NCBI GenBank assembly: GCA_947561585.1
Contig: CANNZV010000422.1
Coordinates: forward strand, 62,001-126,000
Source: Caprella mutica
Taxonomy: Eukaryota > Arthropoda > Malacostraca > Amphipoda > Caprellidae
Length of the DNA stretch: 64,000 nucleotides
Direction of reading: 5' to 3'
Made by a program: the position numbers and the translations under genes. Shown here piece after piece: positions 12,701 to 24,700 of this stretch (its first letter is position 1; each line of letters starts with the position of its first letter). The notes below the pieces were generated by a model, which had not been told where the DNA came from, made no database searches, and was given only the letters and a program-made list of their open reading frames with translations.

Positions 12701-15700
12701 TAATTATTTATCTCTGTTCAATGTTATACTAACAGAGTGAAGGATAGTGTTTTCAACCAATAAGGCTATGGAAATTTGAACTATATTTGTGTGAAGCATT
12801 TTTGTGCAACTTCTATTCTTAAATTATTTCATTTATGTGCTTTCGATAATGTAATTGTACGGGTTTAAAGTTTAATTCCTTGCATTCTGCTGGATATTAA
12901 GACGAAAATGGATAAACATTCCTGCAAGATATATTAAATAGCTTATATTAAAAATATATTTATCATACAAATACGAGGCAATTGACTTACGCTTGAAATG
13001 ATCAGTGTGTGGATTTAAAGACGAAAAAGGATTAATTAGCATTTTTTTTTTATTGTTGTCACTATATTTAATATATTTAAATTGTAGAATTTGTCCATAT
13101 TATTAATGTGTAAATTGATTGCACACTAAATTATGGTCATTGTCTTTTTGTTACAGAGTATAGTCTCGTATAACACATATTATATTTGTCTCTACTTAAA
13201 ACTCAAAGATGCATTCAATATGAAAATTAACTTAACTATAATAAGTCTTTCGGAACACGAGGCTAAATAGAATTTATTTAAAAGTTTTTTCTTTAAGTAA
13301 AATTATTTTAATCTCAGGTAGAAGTAGATTAACAATTCATATTTCTCAATTGTTGCACAAATAATATTTACACTGAGAGATTCACTTACATTTTATTAAA
13401 CCACTTCACAAGAAACAGTATATTGAATATCACAAAAGCTTATAAGATATGATAATTTCTAAAGTATTGTTTAAGAAAATAAGCAGTACAATGTATACAT
13501 TATATTTATACTCAGTGGAATTTTCCTCAGTGGAATCTTCCCAGTGGAATGTTCCGCAGTAGAACTTTCCTCAGTGGAATTACCTAGAACCGAATTATCA
13601 CAGTCACTGCTACTTTTAGAGAAAACTGTATTAGTCTAGTACAAAACTAGTAATGCGAGTTTTATACTAGACCAATCTAGCCTGGAACATAACTCTGGTC
13701 TACTACGAGAGTTTGATGTGCCTTTATTTAAGCTAATCCTACATTTAACAGTAGTATATGCTAGAGTTATTAGGAGGGCTTCTCGGGATAGAGGCACTTA
13801 TCTATTTTTGACAAACTCCATTCGACACCGAAAGAACTAATTAATAGACTTTCTGAATTACTCCGCCATAGAAACACAACTCAACAAAATATCCTCCACG
13901 CACATTGAAAATGAGAATATTTATTGAATAAAAGAAATAACACAGTAAATACAAAAATATTAAATTGAGTACAGAATATTCAAGCCCTTACGAAGTTTCA
14001 CTCGAAACTTTTCGGGTCAAAGAACTCTTTCACCCTCACCGCTTTAAAGAATGGCATTTATTTAATGAATTTAGAAATATAGTCTGAAGTGGTTGAGTTA
14101 ATTCTGCTATTAATAATTTTACTCTTTCAGAACTCCAAGGTAAAAATTATCTTTTGCTTCATGTACAAATTTTTTCAGTTGTATAATGTTCGTAGATGAA
14201 CGTATACTGATGGGTTGTGAAACTGAAGATAATATAAATAGCTTTTTCGTTGTTATAAATGAAATTAAAACAGAGTATAGGATTGATTATATGCTATTAA
14301 AATAAAAAAAAACAGTGAAAAACTAAATATATGAAATATTCATATTAAAGAGAATTCGTTTTACTCATATATTTTAAATGGCGGGAGTGAGGCTGTGAGA
14401 ACAAAATAATAACAGTTGTTAGGCTCATTAAACAGTTTCAATGGTGTACTCAAAAGTGATACTAGATATTACAATAAATATATTTTGCCACGTTTTAGAA
14501 GAGAAAAGTCTCAATCATCAATAGTGTTTCAAATTTCCTTTAAATATAAAAAATCAGTTTTCTAAATGATTCTAAAAGGTGTTATAGGACACATTTATTA
14601 AACTTATTGTTACAATCTATTACAAACCAAACGGTAACTAAAACGAGGAAAAGTAACAAGATATTTCTATGAGTTATAATGACAGAAAATCTGTTTTAGA
14701 GTTAGAGCCTATTGTTATTATTATTATTAGCCTATTATTAAACAGTGTTTCAGTGTTTGTGACTCTGATGAAAGTTTAAAATCGTGAATTTATTAAATGT
14801 TTTAAAATCCAACCATAGCTTAACTCTCACTCAGTATAGGTGAGTAATTAATAGATACATAGATTTCTATAATTATTGTGTTATATCGAATAAAAGCTAT
14901 TTTATGCTCTATGGGATATTTTTGGAAGAAAGGTACTAAGTTTCAAGTTATTGTTGGCCTTTTGGACACGTCCGAAAAAAATATAGTTATTATTATTCAA
15001 CTTCTATTCTAATTGGTATCATGAATACCAATTGAAATAAAAGTTAAATAATGATTATTTACGTGTTTGAATATATGGAACCGTGCGATAACACGGAACT
15101 TACCCTAAAATGGGACATGTTGAATATCTGAACTAATTGGTTCTAATAACCTCGCATGGATTAGAATTTTGATGTTTTTGATAGTTACCGTGAAATAATC
15201 ACAAAAATTGTGTCCGTTTTCTACCAACGGTACTTATTTCGAGACGAGTACCACTTTTATTAAAGTGATGTGTAATTAAAGCAAGACCTGCCTGTACTTT
15301 TAATTTATATTATTAATATCTTGGATGCCCTGTATAGAAGCAATTACTTTTCCTGGCATAAATCATTGATGTGTTCAATTGTTTGTTTATTCTAAGCTGT
15401 TATATATCACGAATAGCAGCTTCCATTGCAAGGGAATATTTTTTTAATAAAAAATGTTATAAGATTAGTAAAAAAATCTAATCACCAATCCTACTCTTTC
15501 TATGGATTAAACTTTAATTTTTTTCTTTTTTATCTTTTCTTATTGAAATATAGTATGAATAACACTAGTTGTTGACTTTGGTCTGCAGTAACCTGACTAA
15601 AGATTGTAAGCCCTAACACTAAATGAGAGACTATTTAATTTCCTAATTTTACAAATTCTCATCATCACGCTATATATACTATATCTATGCTGAACGTACA

Positions 15701-18700
15701 AACTTACAAAACAAGTAGATGATAAAATATGGCGTAATATACTCACTTTGTCATCATAGTCGTACTCTCCTCGGTAGAAGTACTCCAACACAGCCCTCAC
15801 TGCTTCCACTTTGGCATTCTTGAGCTCAAAAATATTGTCAGCGACTGATGATAGGTTATTAGTTGCTTCAACTATCGCTTGATGGTTGGAGTTGGAAATT
15901 TCTTCAATTTCAATATGAGCCAGAGAACTAGACGCAGCATCCCTCTGATCTGCAGTTTGTCTAGAGTCTTCCCTTGGACCGAATAAGTCACTGAAAATAT
16001 AGAAGAAACTTATAATGATAATGTATTATGAACAATAACAACAAATAATAGCGGATATCCCATTTACAACTCTGGAGCCAAGAGAAATAAATTGGGTAAA
16101 CTATTGAGATGAGTTGAGACTGGTTGTAGATGCATTGGTGAAATGGTAATGGAGAGATGTTAAAGTATAGGCAGAGAGGTGAGGTAGAACATTATTGAAG
16201 AAAAGAGAACAGGAGGTAAATAAAGTAGCTACAGTAAATTAGAGGCTTTTACATTCTTTGGAAGTGATGTTTGAAGAAACTTTATACTTCAACAATTACT
16301 ATTTATTTGTCTATATCTCTGATTAAGCAGAAAGTGAAGGTCCGAAAATGAAGGAAGAAGAATAGTTTGAAAACAGAATTATACTACAAAAGAAGATATA
16401 CAAAACACAGAGATATAAAGAAATAGATTTTTATTTTTGTAATATAAAGTTTTTTCAATCATCACAACCAATGAGCGTAATAGCCTCTAATTTACTGCAG
16501 CTACATCATTTATCTCCTGTTCTCTTAAACTATGGATATTTGACAATTCAAGTAATAGAAACTTATTTTAAACGCAATGGAAACACTTCTAAACGCTATT
16601 AACAGAAAGTGTTGAAAACGACCAGCCAGAATCCTCTAGGCAAACTCTTGCGCGTTTCTTCGTCACCTTCTTAATTATTGTTGCGTCATAATTTTCAGAC
16701 ACGAATTCATGTATTATTGTCGATGAAACTATAGAAATGACAAAAAACTACTGATTTTTTATTCGATTATGGAGGGTAAAATTTTATTGTCCATGCCTTC
16801 ATCGATGACGACGGCCGTTGTGATTCTGTTGATGGTTCCGGGTACCTGGGTTTGATCAAAGATAAAGTATGGCCAACCATTTTTAGCCATCGCAGCATGA
16901 AGCAGATTCTAGTGGATAAAAGATGGTGCTCCACTCCATTGTACAAGGTTGGCTGAGCAATTCTTGGCAGGAATTCCAAGGACAGGTTTAGCAGCAGTGG
17001 CACTGAGATCTTCTGGCCAGCACTCAGTTCAGAACTCAGTAACCGGAAAAAATCCCCCCGGAGGAATTATCCCCCACGGAAAAAAAATCCCCCCGGAAAA
17101 ATCCCCATAGAAAACATATCTGTGCCCTATTTTTCTATTGATACCTAATTTTAATCTTTGACCAGCAGTCTCAAGCTAAAGGCCTAATAAGAAACATTAA
17201 ATTTATGAGATGTACTGTATATAGTCACTGTAGCTGTAGACTCGTAAGAGTGTAGAAGATAAAGAAGAGGCAATATTTAAATGAGTTAAATTTTGGATAT
17301 AATATTATACTGAATTTTGTTTATGTTCAATACCTGTTTAGTTAAAATCAGTTTATTGCTGCATCGTTAATTTAAGTGGTAATACATATCACCTGAATGA
17401 CATCGTTTGAACATTTTTGTGTCTTATTTGTCTATTGATAGTTATACCGTATATCGCTAGTTTTAATCATCTACCATCACTCTATAGTTCAATAGTTAAC
17501 TAGTTTCTTTCAACTGTGTATATATAGTATATATTATGTTACGTGTATGTATGATTTATCAAATGTCACAATCACAAAAAGTATAGTTGACTTTAATTTA
17601 ATTTTATTGGGTAAATCTTCTACGTAAAAGTCTTTTGTAATAAAACAGTCATTTCAGGAATTTTGCTTAGAACAACTTAGTGCTGGTAACACTCCTCTGA
17701 ATAATCGCTAATATCAAGATTTTTTTATTAGAATGCGCATGTGTAGTTCATTTATAATGCTATATTAAGACTGGTTCTAGGTATATTCCACCCCGGTATA
17801 TTCCACCCCAGGTATATTCCACCCCGGTAAATTCCACCCCACACACAGAGAGAGGATTAGTTGAATCAAATCATATTTGATTTGTTTTGACTAAATTTTA
17901 TGGTTTATCTGTGCGCCTACCTACGTGGTGAGTTGCAGGTACTATTTAATATGAGTTAAATTGACGTTGGTTTAAACAACACATATGTGAGTTGATTATT
18001 TTTAATTCCCGATGGTCACAACAACTACCTTTGATAGTCAAAACTACTCGTGATGGTTGAACCAATTATATGTAATGGTTATAACAACTACAGAACAAGA
18101 TTATATCAACTACTTGTGTATGTTTCTCCAATCACTCCTATGTGTTATACCAACTACTCGTATAGGTTATATCAACTACTCGTGCAGGTTATACCAACTA
18201 CTCGTGCAGGTTATACCAACTACTCGTGTAGGTTATATCAACTACTTGTGTAGGTTATACAACTACTCGTGTAGGTTATATCAACTACTCGTATAGGTTA
18301 TATCAACTACTCGTGCAGGTTATACCAACTACTCGTGCAGGTTATACCAACTACTCGTGTAGGTTATATCAACTACTTGTGTAGGTTATACAACTACTCG
18401 TGTAGGTTATACCAACTACTCGTGCAGGTTATACCAACTACTCGTGTAGGTTATAAAACTTCTCGTGTAGGTTATATCAACTATACTCGTATAGGTTATA
18501 TCAACTACTCGTGTTGGTTATATCTCGGTCCGGTTAGCAGTAGCCAAACTTTTTACATGACTTTTTAAGTTCCGGTATCAATTAGATTAGACTATTTATT
18601 CTCTACGACCGAATCTAACATGTTCATTTATTTTTTTACTTTTGCTTCTGTGATATGCATACGATTTTGATTTAAAAAAATAATTGATCACACTAATCTT

Positions 18701-21700
18701 TGCTTTTTGAAATGTTTTCCGTCCGATGAATTGATATATGGTTATAAATTGTAAATTAATAGATTGGATTGAATAAATAACTTTATCAGGTCAGTTTAAA
18801 AATAAGTAGTTAGATGACGTAAATAACTTTACGTCAGTGATAAATAGGTAGGCTAGATAAATTAAATAACCAGACTAGATTACAAAAACAAATGTTGATA
18901 GAATAAATCTTTGATATGCTGCAATTATACTATAACTTAATGAATAATAAAGCCTTTGTCTTCTAAACCATATTTTAGTGCAATTCATCTTACTCATTGG
19001 CACTGATGTAGAAATATGTTAATAGAATTACCAAGGTCAAATTGAAAACGAAATATAAACATTTAAGTTTTAGATTTATTATTTAGAAGTACGATCTGAA
19101 TCCTCGTCACTGTCTGTTACGACTGTAGGTTGCCAAATCCTGAAATAAGAGATTCGTATATTAATATATATATATATAATAGAAATTTATAGTATCGTTT
19201 ATATAATCATCAATAACATCACCTACTCTTTTTCCTTTTGTGATGAGATAGCGACAGTTTCGATATTCTTTTCATGTCTGGAATCCCTAAAAGCAATATG
19301 AAAAAGTAAGAGCTAATCATACTGTAAATAGATATTTAAAAGTCATCTAACATTTTCAAATACTTACTTTGACTTAGCATAATTGTTCCTGAATCATTCA
19401 TAGGAATTGAAGAGGACTCCGATGGTTGATGACGTTGATCTACTCCATCAATACTTCAAAGATCTGAAAGTAGATTTAGAAAATATAGAAAACCATATTA
19501 ATAAAGAAATGAAGAGAATAATTAACTGAGAATTGTTTCATATAGGTAAATTATTTATATAAAATGTTAAACTATTTATAAATCTTCAGATGTAGTATGA
19601 ATTTATCTCTAATAAATGCAATGGATTCTCCTGGCTAATCCTCCTAATTATGTACATAATACACTCTTAATTTAGAATTTAATTAAATACCAAAAAAGTA
19701 TAATATATCAAAAGGCTCACCTCTGGTTGGATCTCTCACTGCCCAATTCCTGGACGGTGTTCCCCTTATTTACTCCCAGGAAGGAATTCTGCCGACTACC
19801 TCCCTGGTCGGAGTTCCTCCAGTCATAGAAAACTAGGGTCAAGTAGGTAAATTGCGGCACTTTAACTAACTGCGGTATCTTAAGGCTCGTTTACACGAGG
19901 CTAGTTTACACGCTGCTAGCTGGCGAGTTTACAAACTGGCGAGTGAGATAGTGATGATGACCCATACTCTTTTCAACTAGCCAACATGATGACACGAGGC
20001 GAGTTCACTAGAAGCTTGTAAACTCGCCAGCTTGTAGCGAGTAAACTAGCCTCGTGTAAACGAGCCTTTATCTCAGAAACATAAGTAACCATCATGGCTT
20101 CAAAGCACTCGTGAAATAAATAGAACCTATCATAAATTGAGCTTATTATGATATTCAACAATTCAATATATAGCTAAACTAATTTCTGAAGGATTTTGAG
20201 AGTTTCTTGATAGGGCCGCAATTAGAAATTAAAGAACCGAATTTACCTGTGTAACCCTATCTATAGGTACACTAACTAGTTTTAAAATATATAAATTATC
20301 AGAATACTGAACTTGAGATGCTAGCATAAGTTCCGAATTATCGGACGATTCCACATTTTCGGTCGCATAAGAAAAACTATATGAAAAATTAGTCAACTTT
20401 TATTTTAATTAGCTATTAGGTAGTTATAAACTATTCTTCATACATGACCGAAAATGTGAAATCGACTGACAATTTGGAACTTACCCTATCTGAGGACAGC
20501 GCAGTAACTGCTTTGCCTATGTAGAAGGTATTGACACTGAAAAAAACAGCTAGGTAGGTAGATGCTTAAATAAATTACCATATAATAATCTAGGAAAATT
20601 AGTTTGGATATCAGTTTACAAACTGGAAGGCAGTAATCAAAATTTATTATTATGACAAGTTATATACTGATAACCAGCTCTTCAAATAACTACCTAGCCA
20701 AAATCCCAAAAATTTTGAACTTATAGAACTAAAATGGTACCTATTGAGGAGCGTTCACATTTAACACGTAACACACTTGAAACAAGATTTGAACTGTAAA
20801 GTGTCAGCCGATTAATTGGCTTTGAGGAAAGCATAAGTTGCCACTTACTCATTTGATTTAACTCACACCTAAACTTAAAAAAATAGTGCCAACTCTCATA
20901 GTTAGTTAATTTATACACCAGATACATAGGATTAACAGTCTTTGTGAAATTGTGAGTTACTTTATCACACTATGTCATAGTTGTTTTACCTCACACCTAA
21001 ACTTACAAAAAAGTAGCGCCAACTCTCATAGGAAGTTAATTCATACACCGCAGAATACATCGGATTAACAGTCTTTGTGGGTTACTATAACACACTATGT
21101 CATAGTTGATTTAACTCACACCTAAACTTCAAAAAAAGTAGCGCCAACTCTCATAGTGAGTTAATTCATACACCAGATACATTGGATTAACAATCTTTGT
21201 GAGTTACTTCAACACACTATGACCTAGTTGTTTTAACACATGTTCAAACTCCCAAAATGTAACTTTAACTCTCATAGTAAGTTGATTCAATCCATAAAAT
21301 GATTTGAATTAACTATGTTTGGTGACACACCATGTCATAGTTGTTTTGACACACGTGAAAACATGAATAAAGTCCAACCAACTCACGTAATAAATTGATT
21401 CAAAGTATAAATTGTTGACCCATGAAATATGAGTAAACTTTTTTCTCTGTGCAGTGACAATGATCATTAGGGTAACAATAAAAAGTCAAAGATTATATTT
21501 GTAGATGGCCATTTAATTGTTAAATTCTGCGTAACCATGAAAAAATAACTCAGATAATATTTTGAGACAATTGGACAGTATTTAGAAGTAGCTCAAGTTA
21601 ATATTTGAAACTTTATCCTATACTAGACAAAAATAGAAAAAAAATCTATTTTTGGTTTGGACGGTGTCCGAACCAACCTAAGCAGAAGTGTCCGATTCAT

Positions 21701-24700
21701 CCCAAATGACACTTCAAAATTAAAAACATCACCATTTTTCTAATTTCATTTGTATTATTTTTTAACACACCTAACATAACATAAAATATTGATATAATTC
21801 ATACCTTTTAGATTTAGAATCTGTTTCGTATTCATATAGTCCTCACACGATCTAATTGAATCACGAAAAATTACATCAATATGGAAGAAAACAGTAAATT
21901 ATCCCTCGGGGGCGAAATAATACATTTCCGCATTGGATCTTTCAAATAGCTGACGGATAACACGTCGCACACATTCAGTTGCAATAAGCGGTAGTTCCAA
22001 CAATTTTGAACATGTTTAAACGAGTTGTCCGAACCATCCCTCTGTCCGAATGCTCCCGGTTCTCCCCAACGCATTAATGTTCATATTAAAATTATATTTT
22101 CCTTTTTATAAAATAACCTCCTATTCCATGGAAACAAATAATATTTATTAAATTAAAGTTATTAAACTGAGGCTGCAGTTCGTTTCTTGGATACACATTA
22201 AATAAAACTTTTTCGGCCAAAGTCTGTTAAGCCAAGATTACGCCAAATCTACTTTCGGTTGTGTTTCGGCCAAATGTCCGTTTGGCCGGCTCTAGGACAA
22301 CTGCCATGTGGACAACTGCCATGCGGATAACTGCCATTCGGATAACTGCCATGCGGACAACTGCCATGCGACAAACTGTCATGCGGACAACTGCCATGCT
22401 ATATATTATAATTTTATTTTTGGTGAATTGTAATGCACTTGTAAGCCTAATAATTTTTGGAATTAATTAGATGTTAAGTATATCATTATTTTAACCTAAA
22501 ATTTTAGTATAAAAATGTTAATTGAATAGTAAGGAATTGTGAATGAAGAAACATTGAAATTAATATTGAAGTAATACTAGATTTCTTTCTTGGTTACAAT
22601 CATTTTCTTTCACATTTTACGCCTTAAATAATCAAATGATTGACAAAAAGATTAAAATCTATAGATGCAAAACTTTTTTTCAAACATTTCAGAATACAAA
22701 GATAAGCTTTACAGGTTAAAATTTTCAGTGAGTGTGGTTTTGCATCTTACTATTTTAGAGTTGCTTTCACACAACATTGGGCATAAATGAGTTAACTAAA
22801 ATGTTGAATTGTTATTAGTATAATAACAAATTTAATAAAACATATTTCAGTAATAATTATTCTCATATTTTCTGATCGGTGAGAGCTAGAAACAAAGAAA
22901 CTATAGAAAAACAAATTCAAATTTCAAAGTTACTGAGTAAAGTGTTTTCTGTAAGAATTTTTTTTAACAGAAAAATAAGATAAATACTACTTCAGTTTCT
23001 AATCCTGAATCTAGCAGAAAAGTTTATTGTTTACAAATAAAAATATTAATTAACGCAATGAGAATTCTTAAATAGTAAAGTGCAAAATCACACTCACTGG
23101 AAATTTTGACCTGTAAAGCTTGTGTTTGTACTATTCTTTGTATATTGAAATGCTCGAAAAGAAAGTTTTGCATCTATAGATTTTCCACTTCTTGTCAACC
23201 ATTTGATTGTTTAAGGAGTTAAACAGGTTAAATGGGTTAAATATGAAGTAACTTTTTAATTCTGACTTTAAATTCTGAATCTACCAGCAATATTTTTTTA
23301 ATAGTTCTTTATGCACAATTTCGGACTGTACGATTAATATTATTATACTTAATATTTATGTTAAGATAATAATATACTTCACATCAAATTAATTCCATGA
23401 AAGGTCAAGTTTACAAGTGCATTACAATTCATCAGATACAAAATTATAATATATTGCATGGCGGTTGTCCACATGGCAGTTTGTCGTAAGGCAGTTGTCC
23501 ACTATGGCAGTTGTCCGCATGGCAGTTGTCCGTACACCCGTTAGGCTAAATGTCCATCGGCCATGTGTCATTCGATCAAGTGTCAGCGCACGGTATCTGT
23601 CACAGGAGAAGGTAGTTGACAAATATTTTAGTGTATCAGTGGAAATAATTTGTGGTGATTGAACATTTTTGAGGAAAAGACACGTTAATTTGTAGATATG
23701 GAAGAAGCAGAGAGCACAAAATGTCACAACACATGATTATCATGTACCGTCTTTATTATAATTTTAGGAGTTACATATGGTGTTAAGCATGTGACTTTAT
23801 TGAATAAACAACCAATATTTTTTACTCGAACATTCTCTTGCTCAATGCCCTTTTCTCTATTCAAGATAAGTGGTGTGAACTATGTAAGTTTTAGGTTGAG
23901 GGCAGGATAAATAACAACTCAGAGAACTCTTCTTCACATTCTCAAATGAGACAAGACACGATACAGAGTTAAAATTCACGTAAGGAATACAGAAGAGTAA
24001 ATTCTAACTGAACACGTGCTCTGCAAGTAGCTGAACGGAAGTCTTGAAGTAGCGCCTCGTACTGAGAGTGCAACGGCCCGGTCGAGAGTGACCTGGGTTA
24101 TCCGAAGACATCAGTTTTTATAGCATAAAAAACGAAAGGAAGGGGGGGAGAGACCTCCGCTACTTCTTTTTTTAAGTATTAGCGTTGTGCAAACATTTAG
24201 AGAGAGTTTCAGTGTTTAAATAAACTTTATTTCCTTTTACGAACCAAAGATAAAATTTTCTAGATAGTTATTATTAATAAATGGCATTGCTAACTTCTTA
24301 ACAATGCTAGATTTTCAATGTCAGCTAATCAGTGAAATTTCAGTTAATTCATGTTATTATAATAGTTACAAAAATCCCAACGTTATCAACAAGATTTCTT
24401 CACAGCTGTTACAATATACCAATCTCGAATTATCAAATTATTAATTATTTAATTATTAGTTAAATTGGGATAATTAATTTTTAGATACACACATTTTTAA
24501 CGTGTTGAACATTCCTTTAAGTTTTAACATTCTTTTTCAACATATATTACTCTTAACTGTTCATTAGTTGCATTATTCAATTATTCAAATAAGGGATTTT
24601 ATAAGGTGTAACTAATTTTGCACTGATCAAATCAGCACGATTTTTCTTAATGTCGTCAACTTTCCTTCTCTCTTAGGTACATTAATAATATTTAACTATT

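Noticed and set aside
24125..24155. Polypurine tract AAAGGAAGGGGGGGAGAGA as a second LTR border
   Set aside because: No TG...CA terminus follows, and no gag-pol remnant or second LTR was found nearby.
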